Part shown: piece after piece, positions 53,039-64,000 of the stretch
How positions within the stretch are numbered: position 1 is the first letter of the stretch
How the letters are laid out: the number at the start of each line of letters is the position of its first letter
NCBI GenBank assembly: GCA_026874595.1
Contig: CM049309.1
Location: 44,223,079 to 44,287,078, forward strand
DNA from: Sipunculus nudus
Lineage: Eukaryota; Annelida; Sipuncula; Golfingiida; Sipunculidae
DNA: 64,000 bases
Reading direction: 5' to 3'
Translations under genes and position numbers: made by a program
Notes under the pieces: generated by a model
The model's database searches: none
Told to the model about the DNA's origin: nothing
Seen by the model: the letters and a program-made list of their open reading frames with translations, nothing else

Positions 53039-55451
53039 CTGTCTGCACTCTCCTGGCCACAATTTTGCCACAATCACCTTGAAACTTTCAGAGATGATGG
53101 AGAATTAAATTTCTAGGTGCCCTATTGTTTTTGGTTAATGAAGGTAAACGGTTAAGGTCAAGGTCATCAAAAAACCTCAAAATTTTATTTTCCTCATAAC
53201 TTGGTTAAAAATTGTCGTATCAACCTCATTCTTACCTCATTTTGTTCGTCTTTCCATTGCCCATATCCTGGTATGATGATCCTTTGTTGGCCTTGTGTCA
53301 CCTTGTCAGTATGTCTGTCTGTTTCAGGGTTGTTGTCAATTTTGTCAACGGCCTTGTTGTTCTTTCGGACATTTACGACACTACAGGCCATAGTTTTGCA
53401 GCAATAACCTTGAAACTTTTAGAGATGATGGACAAGCAAAATTCTAGGCAGTCTTTTGTTTTTTATTAAAATAGGTCAAAGGTCAAGGTCAAGACCCTCA
53501 AAAAACCTCGAAACCGTATTTTCCTCAAAACTTTGTCACAAATTGTCGTATCAACCTCATTCTTACCTCATTTTGTTCGTCTTTCCATTCCCCATATCAA
53601 AGGGTGCTCAACCTTTGCTGGCCATGTGTCACCTTGTCAGTATGTCTGTCTGTTCCTCTGTTGTTGTCAATTTTGTCAACGGCCTTGTTGTTCTGTCTCA
53701 CATTTACGACACTACAAGCCACAGTTTTGCCGCAATCACCTTGAGACTTACAGAGATGACGAAAAAATAAAATGCAAGGTGCTCTATCGTTTTTCGTCAA
53801 TATAGGTCAAGGACAAGGTCATCGAAAAACCTCGAAATTTTCTTTTCTTCATCACTTGGTCAAATATGGTCGTTCCCTCATTTGTTTGTTTGTCATCACT
53901 CTCCTGGCCACAATTTTGCCACAATCACCTTGAAACTTTCAGGGATGATAAACAACCAAAATTCTAGGTGCCTTATTGTTTTTGGTCAAAATAAGTGAAA
54001 GGTCAAGGTCAAGGTCATCAAAACTTCTCAAAACGGTTTTTTCTTCATATCTTTGTGACTATTAGTTGTATCTACTTCAACAATAGCTCATTTTAATTGT
54101 CATTCCAAGGCCTGTCATCTGGTGTGTAGCTGACTCAAATTTGCCGTAACCATGGTTATAAATTTTGGGGGAAAAGTCATGATATTCGAAATTAAGGGGT
54201 CTTATTTTTCTAACTTTGTCAGTGTTAAAGCTAGAGAGACCTAGTTTTTTGCATCAGGTAGCATTCAACTATTACTACAAGATTTTATTACAAGTCTTGC
54301 AGTATCTCGTAAAATATCTCGTGAATAGAGATATTTCGAGATTTCATTCATCTTGCGCCAAAGGCCACATTATTGCAGGAATCATTTTGAAACTGACATA
54401 TCATAAGTCCTACACAAGTATCTCGAAATGGTTTTTTCATTTTTTGAATATTGCTGCTAGGGGGCGCTGCATACGACCCTCACACACATATCATTACATT
54501 GGCCATATCTCTAAAACCCAAAGCTCAATTACATAAACTATAGCTTATTTTTTCCCTCTGAGTCTTCTCCATAAACTGATAATGTCATCTGGTCTCAATC
54601 TTGTGTCACTTTGTCAGTCTGTCCGTCTGTTTGTCAGTTGTCCTCAAATTTGGCTGCTTGCTGATTCTTGCGTCTCGTATATAGCATTCTACAGGCCACA
54701 GTTTTTAAAGAAGCATTTGAAAACTGATGCATGTTATATTTTCTCACAATTTTTTTTCATTTTCCGGATATGGCCGCTAGGTGGCGCTGCACCTGACCCT
54801 CACACACATATCATTATATTGACCATATCTCTAAAACCCAAAGCCTTAATTACAGAAACTATGGCTTATTTTCTTTCCCTGAGTCTTCTCCATGACCTAG
54901 TAATGTCATCTGGTCTCATTCTTGTATGACTTTGTCAGTGTGTCTGTCTGTTTGTCAGTTGTCCTCAAATCCGCCTACTTGCTGGTTCTTGCGTCTCATA
55001 TATAGCATTCTACAGGCCACAGTTTTTTTTTTCAGGAATCCTTTTAAAACTGGTACATCTTATGTGTTTCACTAATATCTCAAAACAGATTTTTCATTTA
55101 GTCACTAGGGGGCGCTGCACCTTCACCTCCCCAACATATCATGTTTTGGCCATATCTCCAAAATTATAAACCTTATCTACATAAACCATCGCTAATTTTG
55201 CTCTTCTTTACCTTCGGCACTTTTGTCTGGTAATCTGTTATCACAGATGTGTCAGTATGTTTGTCTGTTAGTCTTTTGTGGTCAGCTTTGTCTGCTTCCT
55301 CGTTGTTTTGTCTGATATGTCATTTTACAGGCCACAACTTCTCAGCAAACGCTGAGGGTCATTCAAATAATAGAAAACCCACAATATGTTCTGTCTGTCC
55401 ATCTGTCTGTCATTTCAACTTCCGGCAAGCGTTCGACCTCTGGTCGTCTAG
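52825..55451 (+). repeat. Duplicated block B, copy 2
   Basis: Partner of 48410-51036. Small indels shift the offset between 4414 and 4417. Confidence 0.88.
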
Positions 55452-55461
55452 TTTTTTTTTT

Positions 55462-55610
55462 TGAAAATGCAAATTACAACAGTCATTGCGGCAAAATCTA
55501 GGTTCTCCACTATATATTTAAAAAAGTTGATATGTGGTCAAATATATTTGCTAAAGCTCAGGTTTCTTGGTCTGTGATCAATATGAGAACCTAGCATCGA
55601 GTGGGATGGT
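55462..55610 (+). repeat. ~155-bp tandem repeat, right part
   Basis: One diverged unit (AAAATGCAAATTACAACAGT, GTCATTGCGGCAAAATC, GGTCAAATATATTTGC, CTCAGGTTTCTTGGTC). Its position immediately after the 11.65 kb composite suggests that the composite interrupts one array. Confidence 0.55.
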
Positions 55611-57284
55611 GTAGAATTTAATGTAGATGTAAGACGGAGTGTACTTTATCTGCTTATTATTATGCCGTAGAAGCATAATGTAAAGTGCATCAATCATGTG
55701 TATCTATATTTCATGAAAAGTAATGGATATTTCCTGTACCGGTTATATTTGTCGTTCTGTTCCACATAAAATATACCTGACCATTTATAGATTATCTCCG
55801 TAACTAAGCTAGTATGTATGTTATAAAGAGAGTATGTCAATAAATATAGATTAATATATTAGATAGAATTATTAAAATATATTAGATCTTTTTACATTGT
55901 CCTATATAGCCATTTAGCCACTCCTTTTGGATGACCTTCCCGTATATGATGATGCAAGTAATTTTGCCATCTGTATGGAATTCATTTCTTTTATAGGATC
56001 TTGTGTAGACGGACCAGTTCAGATCTACTGGAATAAAATACCTAGGTGTTTATCCTAAATTCTTAATATCACCTCTTTCGCTTTAAATTCAAATTTGATG
56101 CACCTCTTGTTAAGCAATGAAAAAAAAAAATAAAAAGGTTTTTTTCTTCTTAACACTCACTAGTTGGGTCGGAATATGCAAACTTCAGATATCATGACGC
56201 GCCTTTCAGTACATTCTCCATGGCCAGAAATACAATCCACCAGAATTTTTGATAGAAGCTAAAAGATCAATATAAGTGTGTGTATACATGATGAATGTGA
56301 TTTGACTATATCTATTGATACCTAATTTCCGAAATTCATGGGATATGTTAATGTAAGGTAGTTTTACTTAATTCTGGCTTAATCCAGCCCCCCCCCCTTC
56401 TGTTTTGGCTTGGGATTATTTGGGTATACCGATCATGTGAAGCACCCTACTTGTTTGATCTTAATATATCGAGCTGCATCGCATCAATCTAAGTTACCTT
56501 GCATATAATTCCTATCTTGATATGCCATTAGCGTGAGTCTGGTGGTTTGCCCACTGACAAACATGTTCTTGTCTGTAATATACTCATTTTCAGTCACATC
56601 AGTGTATATTATATAAATTCCCCATTGTTCAAAAACTGATGAAAATTAAAAATAGAACATTGATTCTGGCCTGCCTTGTCCGATATAATTGGATCGGAAC
56701 CGTTGAAACACTCTTATTCCACAAAAAACCAAGCTCCACAGACAAAACTATGATAGTTGGCAAGCTACTCGTCTCCTGCATGGTCTTGAGATGCACTTTA
56801 AGTTCTACTCACGGTCAATACCTGATACATCAAACAGCAAGAAAGTTGATTAAAATAGCAATTTTGGCAGGTTTAAGTTATTTATACCTTTCCTATAATA
56901 ACGTATTGTTACAAAGAGCAGGCATCTGATGATATAATATGTACAACAATACTATCAATATATAAACGTGAACTTTTGGAAGCTATAATTTTGGGAATTT
57001 CCAACTTATTTTTCAAACATAATTGTTTTTAATAATTACACTGTGACATTGCCATTATGATGTAAATATTTTTTATTTGTGATCTTGTGAAAATCGGTGA
57101 GCAGGACGGCCTACTGTTCAAACTATCACGATTCCTAGCATTTCCTCCATTCTGAAGATCGAACTGTGCTTTGAAAGAGAATTACATGATAAAATGAAAT
57201 CAAATTTGCTCTTTTGACTAATTTTAGAATTTCTGACTTGAGGTTTTATATGCATATATGGTTGTGAATAATACAACTGTCGTG
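55611..57284. other. Intergenic, no gene recognised
   Basis: AT-rich; an open frame at 56639-56929 has no recognisable motif. C-run at about 56389. Confidence 0.5.
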
Positions 57285-57375
57285 AAGAAATCAGGGCGAA
57301 GCTCTGCGGTTATATCACTCCTTCGGCATTTTGCCTTGGAGCCCACCCACTGGGCTACGTCCCAGTCAAATCACT
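57285..57375 (-). repeat. Possible tRNA-derived SINE fragment
   Basis: On the minus strand TAGCCCAGTGGGTGGGCTCC resembles a tRNA box A region; a box B is not convincing. Could be a SINE head or coincidence. Confidence 0.3.
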
Positions 57376-59150
57376 TTATCCATGTTTTATAACGGAAACA
57401 AGCTGTTTCTATGAGGAAAGGCTTCATTTTTATTGATAATTTAAATAAACTTAAAATCTTATTTATAGTGTTTTTTTAATCAACATTGGACCCATGGGTC
57501 ACGGCGCTCAGCTGATGGTGATTGGACTATAAATATATCAGCATTGTGATACTATATTGAGTCATTAAAACCAATGAATATCATGGACATGTTTGGGTAT
57601 TGATATTGGATATAAGAAATATAAGATAATATGTGAGTAAATGATATATGAAATAACCTGACTGATGGATTCATATGGAGTAAAATATAGTGGTTTATTT
57701 TTTATTTATTTTGGAGGGGTTGAAAATAGCGTTTTGAGCAAATTTGAGCAAATATGAATGCGATGACATTATACTAAGCAGTGGTAGAATGATGATAAGG
57801 CAATTTGTTGAAGGATTTATAGTGTATGGAAGTCTGCAAGATTTCGATTTGACGGATGTAATGTTACATTAACAATGCTGGTGAGGGGATTTATGAATTT
57901 GTGACTAAATGACATGATATCTCTTCGGTCTTGATAAAGTATATTGTTTCAACATCAATGATGCAAACTACGTCCACATATTACACAAAGTTCTGGCATG
58001 TACATAGGTCCATATGATCAAATAGAACTTTATACAAAATATAAAGATATGAATATATCTGATTCATCTTGTTCTTCTTTACTGAGGCTGACATTAAGAT
58101 GGGGTTCGGAGAAGGGAACAGTGAGGGCAGCAAGGTGGGGTGGATGTAGAGAGAAAAGGAGGGGGGCAGAGCATTCAACAGTACTTAAACATCTGGAAGG
58201 TTAAAATCTAAAATATTATGAAATGTAGATTAAGTCTGAGAGGAAGAGGTAGTTTAGGCTATGTTTGGTTGATATGATTGAAGAAATTGTATAGCAAATA
58301 ATATTTTGATTGAGAGTTCAACAGTTTACACATTTGTCTAATGAGATCCAATTTTTTTAATAAACTTTTTTTCTATTTATGATATGTGTACAGTTGCCAT
58401 AACCAGGTGGGAGGACTTGAATAGCGGGGGGGGGGGGGGGGGTGCTTATGATGGGAGTTACAACGCCTTTGTCTCTCTCTCTCTATATATTTTTTTTAAT
58501 TATTAAATACTATCCAGTTGCAACAGAACTAAACATACCTTTTTTCATTACATCTATTTTTTCCAGGTTTAAAAATGTTACTATACATTTAGAGTATAAC
58601 ATATATATGTGAATATTTCAGTTGATTCACATTTCTAAATTGCAGCAACATTTGTAGCTAATTAATCATGTTTATAGTACCTGTCAACAGAATGTGGTAG
58701 AAGGAAGAAGAGGGAGGCACAGGGACGCGAAAGAATGAGAGAGAGAGAAGGAGAGAGTCTCAAAGCTCTGTCGTTTCACAGATCGGGTTCGGCTTGGCTG
58801 GCTGGGTCTTCGCTGCTGGGATCGGTGAAGGGGATGTATGTAGCTTCTGCCTTTGGGGCTATGGGTGTTGTGACTTTCCTGGAAAATCCCCGGTGCGGGT
58901 AAGGTGGCGGTCTCTCGCGGCTTTCTGCTTGGCTTGGTGGCATCGTGTCTATTGGCTCTCAGAACTATGCTTAAGGAGGGCACAGGGCTGGTGTCTGGAC
59001 CACAGCAGCCTGTAGATGTTCGACAAAGCGAAAAAAATCTTCAGTCAGTAGAGAACAAGAGAGAGAGCTAGACTGTCATGCGGAGAGAGAGAGAGAGAGA
59101 GCTAGACTGCCAGAGAGAGATGTAAACAATCAAGACACAGTGCTTGAAAA
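57376..59150. other. Intergenic with GA-rich and GC-richer patch
   Basis: G-run at about 58426, GA repeats near 58736 and 59084. Between 58780 and 59020 GC content is raised and open frames exist on both strands (58684-58983 minus, 58794-59015 plus), but neither shows a domain, so coding status is undecided. Confidence 0.4.
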
Positions 59151-59154
59151 CTTG

Positions 59155-59370
59155 AATGAAATCTACAGTTTTTGATCAATTGGTTTCAAATTTCAGAATT
59201 TAACACGTGTATGTGTACATACTATGGATATTAAATCCATAGCACTAATTGTAAAAAAAAATACATGCCATAGTCTAATTTGGGCAAAATTTAAGGTACT
59301 GATTATAAATTTAGGCTAATAACTAAAAAAAACAAGGAATCCATGTGTAACGGCGCTGAGCTGTTATTTA
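59155..59370 (+). repeat. Dispersed repeat pair, copy 1
   Basis: Phrases AGTTTTTGATCA, TTCAAATTTCAGAATTTA, GGGCAAAATTTAAGGTACTG are shared in order with 60885-61075. Confidence 0.6.
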
Positions 59371-60884
59371 TTATCATAAAATATGATTTGGAAGAAGAGG
59401 TAGACACATGTTGGTAATATAAGCTGATTTATGAGGATGATGGCGTTTAACTCAAGTTATGCAAAGATTTTGATAAAATCCTTGGAGAGGGAAGAGGACT
59501 GATGTTATTTATATTATTTACATATGGAAAAGGAGTGCTATTATTACACAGGAACTGTCTTGGCCTAAAATCTTTATCTACATTGCAGGAGAAGTATTCG
59601 AAAAAAAATGTCCACTACTGATAAGTCATGTTAATTATCATGCTTTTTACAAAGGGGTTAACTGTTATTCAATAATTACTGTTTAACTTTCACAAGAGTA
59701 GCACTAGCACAAATGATATGAGAGTTTAACAATTTATTAAAAATTAATTGCAATTATTTGGCCAAATATAATCTTAATTTAAAAATACTAACAGTATCAT
59801 CTGAAAACATTTTTTTATAATATAATTGAAATGAATTATTATTAAAATGATATTATAAAATGTATTCATGAATGCATTCATTGATACATTTTGAAAGTAT
59901 TTGCACTTGCATTAAAATACTTTCTTTTTACATCTATTAGTATTTGTATTCATTTTCATGATCGAATTATTGAATATTTGTATTCATATTCAAATCCAAT
60001 TATACAGCGTTCACTCAATGTCTCATATTTATCCAGTTTCAGTCAAACGAAACTGTTGAGAATCCTGGATATACAAATTTCATAAATTTATAAAAAAATG
60101 ATCATAAGTACCTGGTTTTATGCCTTTAATTTATAAAAAAATATTATTTTCACTTTTGAATATTGTCACATCACTGTCTACACACTAAATATCGAGAAAC
60201 AGTTATGACAATTATTAACATTATAGACATCATAATGAGAACTTGTGAAAGATCTGATTATTTTATCACCTTTGAATTTTTTTATTTTTTTTAAACATGT
60301 ATCAGAAGAAAAAGTAATCTCAGCTATGAAATACATGTGTTCAAAATAACCTAATAAAAACACCTGGAAAGACCTGGAAATTTAGATAAATTTGATATAA
60401 TCAGCTGCATCCTTGTCCATCATTAATTTGCTTCATTTAATCCCTATTTGTAAACAACAATTTTCTTTAATTATTTATTTTCATTTTTATGATTGAAATG
60501 GAAAATACCCAATGGGTACTGCATGGTGTCTTTAAAATACATTTTCGGCCATCCATGGAAGATCCATAAAACATCAGTAATTGAAAGGTAATTCCCTGTT
60601 ACTCATTTACTATAAAATAACTTTTCCATTAATTTTTCTTAAAATTGTTATTATAAACCATTAATGTTTAAAAAATTATTGTTTATTATTATTTTTTGGG
60701 CCAAAATAACTGCTTGAGGAGGGGGTTGAACAGCTGAAGCCACTCAGGAGCTGGCTGCCATGCATGGCTGCAGAGTATGCCTCGCCTCAATCATGCATAA
60801 TTGGCCTGAAAGGTCCATAATGGGACATACAGAGGGGCTTCAGTATAGCCTAGGTGTTACATGGTCTCATAAAATCTTTAATAG
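59371..60884. other. Intergenic, no gene recognised
   Basis: Very AT-rich. A slightly GC-richer patch near 60715-60840 shows no coding frame of note. Confidence 0.5.
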
Positions 60885-61075
60885 AGGCTATAGTTTTTGA
60901 TCATTTCCTTTCAAATTTCTGAATTTAGAAGCTTAAATCCTTACGTGTGTATGATACGAACATTAAATCAATAGTTTTTACAGGGAAAAAACGTGCCATG
61001 GCCGAAGTTGGGCAAAATTTAAGGTACTGATTTCATATTTCTGCGATTAACTTATACAATTTAAAAAATCAGATC
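60885..61075 (+). repeat. Dispersed repeat pair, copy 2
   Basis: Direct-orientation partner of 59155-59370. Followed by a segment with ACGGACAGACGGGCGGC and a hairpin. Confidence 0.6.
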
Positions 61076-61347
61076 TAATTTTCGGTACACAATTGAATCT
61101 TGATTAAATGAAGTTATATCACTGAAAAAAGTCTCTAGCTTGGATTTTCAATGGAAAACGGAGATTTTCCTTAATATCTTGAAGGAACAAAGTCTCAGTG
61201 ACCCAATTTTCGGTATGGTAGGAGATTTGGGGGACATCTAACTGTATGCCGAATTTCGTAGGTCCAGCGGTTTCAAAACGAGCCAGTTTAACGGACAGAC
61301 GGGCGGCAAAACGGACAGCCGACGGACAAAGAACCATGCACGAATAT

Positions 61348-61376
61348 AGCTCAGATGACTTATAGTCAGCTGAGCT
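61348..61376. repeat. 13-bp-arm hairpin
   Basis: AGCTCAGATGACT, loop TAT, AGTCAGCTGAGCT: arms pair with a single mismatch. It lies between two repeat families. Confidence 0.8.
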
Positions 61377-61379
61377 AAT

Positions 61380-61860
61380 AACCGTGAAAACCTAAGTCTT
61401 GATACAGTGTTTGACTAAATTGTATGGTTAGTTCTGTTGATAATGCGGCAGATTATTTGGATTTTTACCATGTTTTAATAACAATCATGGCCATGAAAAC
61501 CAGGGATATCAACTTCGATCAGTTACCATGGTTTCTAACTGAAATATTGAAGACAGAAGGTTTCATCAAAAGGGACGTTAATTTGCATTTTAAATTCTAA
61601 AACACGGGCTAAACATTTTAACATGGTCTTATTTGAAGCTTTGACCATGAAAACCTAGGTTTAGACACAATGTTTGACCAGCTATCATGTATAATTCTGC
61701 AGACATCGAAGAAAATAGACTTTTCATAAATGGCGACCCTAATGCATGTTAAAATTTTAAATACGAAATGAATCGTTCTAAATATTGTTTAATGTGGCTG
61801 TCTGACCATGAATACCTATATAGGTCTAGACACAATGTTGGACCATATATCTTGGTCATA
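61380..61860 (-). repeat. ~155-bp tandem repeat, inverted cluster
   Basis: Three units in reverse orientation: CCATGAAAACCTAGGTTTAG then ACACAATGTTTGACC, and ATGGCGACCCTAATGCAT. An open frame at 61768-62100 starts in this repeat and is not a convincing gene. Confidence 0.7.
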
Positions 61861-62736
61861 GATCTGGAGATATCAGAGAGTGTGTCGCAAGCAGAGCACT
61901 ATCAGTCCATGCAGCGTCAACAGATCTTCATATGCATGTATGTAGCAAAGCCACCAATACAACAGAATTACAAACAAAAATATAATGCTTTAAATCGTTA
62001 TTTGTCGCTCTTTCCCTTTTTTCAACAACAGACTCGCATAAAACATACATTTAAAAATATACCAGACACGCTTTTTTTCAAACTAAAAGAATTCATTTAA
62101 TACTTTATAAAAGCGAAACATGTCGAAATTGAGGTTGATCTTATCAGCAAAACTAGCTTATGTTTTTTTTGTGTGTGTAAATAAGCTTTAAGCCTAATAG
62201 TATAGAAAGTACTAAGGACAGGGTTAGAAAAAGTATCTCAATATGATATATATACATGAATAACACATGAGATGAAAGCTATATAATTATAGATATCATG
62301 CAGCTATCAAATGACATCATTATATAGTTTTGAGTTTGTATTAAAACGTTTTTATATAGGCATTTTCTACCTGATCATCTCCTGTTCACTCTTCTTCTGA
62401 AAAGATACATATTTATATTTATATATTTATTCAAATGGTTATATACTTATATATTATATACTGTCGGTTTCGTGTCCGTGTCGTTTGTATATACATCGAA
62501 CACCTAATATTTCTGATGTAAAATAGGGACGTAACGGAGAATATATAGAGTTCGGAGAAACATTTTCTCAGTTATACCATCAATATTTCTCATAAACTTA
62601 ATTTAGAATTTCAAGTGTAAACTATATTTTTTCAAATTTGTTTAATGTGTACTGGTCTTATCGGAAAAGAAAAACTAAATCCGCGAGAGTTCACCGAGTT
62701 CCGTAAACCAACATTTTAATTTATAGTTCTAATATG

Positions 62737-62742
<6 letters not shown>

Positions 62743-62800
<58 letters not shown>
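62743..62800. repeat. (TA)n microsatellite
   Basis: Long TA run, followed by an imperfect tandem duplication (62812-62875 and 62898-62960, sharing CCAGGTTATTCTGTAATTTG) that flanks an (AATAT)n run. Confidence 0.9.
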
Positions 62801-62802
<2 letters not shown>

Positions 62803-63029
62803 ATATATATGCATACATAAATATTTTTTAAATGTCCAGGTTATTCTGTAATTTGGCTTTTCAGTGTCTAAATATAATATAATATAATATAATATTTATG
62901 CATATTTAAATATTTTTAAAATCTCCAGGTTATTCTGTAATTTGGCTTTTGAGTGTGTAAACGATTAGTTCCGGATTAATTTGAATATACGAATCGTTTT
63001 GAACCTTTTGTTGCTTATGAATTACAAAT

Positions 63030-63320
63030 AATTAAATTAAAAATAATAAAACCATCTGACTCTGAGATTCTGATGTGCCTTTTAAGAATGAAATAGAACC
63101 TGTGACTCTACTATTCCTAAGTACCTAAACTGACGATAATAAAATTTGTGACTCTCAGATTTCCAAGTACCTTTAAGGTAGTATGACTTTTTACTCTGAG
63201 ATTCCGAAAAATCTTGTTTGAACGACAACGTGGTAATCAAATTATGACTCAAATTTCAAAATACACATGAAGGTTATAAAACTTGTGTCCCTGAGATTCC
63301 GAAGTGTCACATTTCTTTAT
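63030..63320 (-). repeat. Degenerate inverted relatives of the 40-bp satellite
   Basis: GATAATAAAATTTGTGACTC then CCAAGTACCTTTAAGG, and ATAAAACTTGTGTCCCTGAG, resemble the reverse complement of the degenerate edge monomers at about 40250-40340 (GTACTTTGACACCAGAGTCA). Spacing is irregular and similarity partial. Confidence 0.4.
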
Positions 63321-64000
63321 TGTTTAAAATATGCAGTCACTGCAGGTATGTTGTCGAAGTCCATGAAAATCTGAATAAGATGGATGAGCGGTTCCACTTG
63401 CATTAAATCAGTTCATTTAGCGCACGCCAGATGACGCCTTACCTGAAGGTGTGCGTGTGAAAGCTTTCATTGATGCATAAAGTCATGCCTGATTATAACA
63501 AGAATGTATTGTCATTTAGCCTGAAACTAGGCGTGATAGGTAATGACGACGAGAATGAGATGAAGTACCTGGGGAGAAATTACCGCATGCAGCGATTCTG
63601 GTCCGGCTAATTTGAACAAATCAGATTCATTTATACTGTTGCAAGGCCTAATTAGTGGTAGCTGCCCCAACAGAACAGATTATATAAATGCAAGGCAAAA
63701 CTGCAAACCTTTTGAAACCTTAAATTATTGAAAAGATAAATGAATTATTTTTGTTATTTTATGATTTACAATGTTTTCAGTTGAACTATTTTTGTTATTT
63801 AGTTTAATTTTTATCAATTTAAATTAAAAAAAATAAAACATGCCGTATGGCGTACGGCCAATCGAATTCAGAAATGGAGAGGGGTATTATAAAAATTATT
63901 TAATTAATTAATTTACCAATATTGTGGTTGTCAATGTTACAAGCGTTGGTAACAGGGATATGAAAGCTTTATGAACGTTATCTCAATTGGCCACTGGTTA
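63321..64000. other. Right-end region, no gene recognised
   Basis: Unique sequence with a somewhat CpG-containing part at 63420-63680; no exon could be supported. Confidence 0.4.

Larger units (their letters stand above)
43800..55451 (+). repeat. 11.65-kb composite non-coding array
   Basis: Five head-to-tail modules: 43800-47341, 47342-48515, 48516-51036, 51037-52922, 52923-55451. Left boundaries, where present, are CTTGCCGG...CGGCAAG hairpins followed by CTGT repeats and CTGCACTCTCCTGGCCACAA; right boundaries are CCGGCAAGCGTTCGACCTCT then GGTCGTCTAG. In between lie AGGTCA strings, 148-bp palindromic repeats and CTAGGGGGCGCT motifs. Many short open frames occur, but none is conserved between copies beyond what DNA duplication explains, and they are rich in Cys/Leu/Ser from CTGT repeats. 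No transposase or reverse transcriptase. Known family not recognised. Confidence 0.8.

Noticed and set aside
61768-62100. 110-codon plus-strand open frame
   Set aside because: Its start lies in the inverted ~155-bp repeat, it has no recognisable motif and ends in AT-rich sequence.

Overview
The window looks like nuclear DNA of an invertebrate metazoan, most likely a lophotrochozoan and probably a mollusc. It is AT-rich, its genes have short exons with GT-AG introns of up to 9.6 kb, the MAPK15 and TCF23/24-type bHLH genes it carries are animal-specific, and most of the sequence is repeats and transposon remnants. The species is an inference; no ribosomal or mitochondrial sequence is present to fix it.

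Three gene models are supported. (1) On the minus strand, 521-19137 holds a nearly complete atypical MAP kinase, MAPK15 (ERK7/8). Twelve coding exons join in phase over 521 codons, and a thirteenth terminal exon is less certain. K42, HRD 135-137, DFG 155-157, T176-E-Y178 and a Y340-E-M-I343 LC3-interacting motif are all visible. (2) On the plus strand, 7998-24418 holds a small GNAT N-acetyltransferase gene. I assembled it from four phase-compatible exons plus a probable first exon; its first three exons sit inside MAPK15 introns, so the two genes are interdigitated on opposite strands. (3) On the minus strand, 28727-39009 holds a two-exon bHLH factor of the TCF23/TCF24 type, split by a 9.6 kb intron. 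At the extreme left edge, 1-101 minus is the start of an open frame with paired cysteines, perhaps a mobile-element ORF1.

Layout. 1-19.1 kb: MAPK15, with introns carrying a 29-bp-TIR MITE, a 36-bp minisatellite, a 135-bp repeat with DR1 sites, and two nested hAT-like elements. 19.1-28.7 kb: the intron and last exon of the acetyltransferase, then low-complexity and dispersed repeats. 28.7-39.0 kb: the bHLH gene, whose intron holds a LINE 3' remnant, two pogo/Tigger-like MITEs, SINE-like sequence and several dispersed repeat pairs. 39.9-43.1 kb: a 40-bp satellite with a 440-bp higher-order structure. 43.2-43.8 kb: a ~155-bp tandem repeat. 43.8-55.45 kb: an 11.65 kb non-coding composite array. 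55.5-64 kb: no recognisable gene, more dispersed repeats.

The best candidate for something undescribed is the 43.8-55.45 kb composite. It is built from repeated modules with hairpin-forming boundaries, about 14 same-orientation CTCF-like motifs, about 11 strings of AGGTCA nuclear-receptor half-sites and a ~148-bp palindromic tandem repeat, and it contains two large near-identical internal duplications. Any regulatory or chromatin role is inference. The second notable item is the interdigitated MAPK15/acetyltransferase arrangement.
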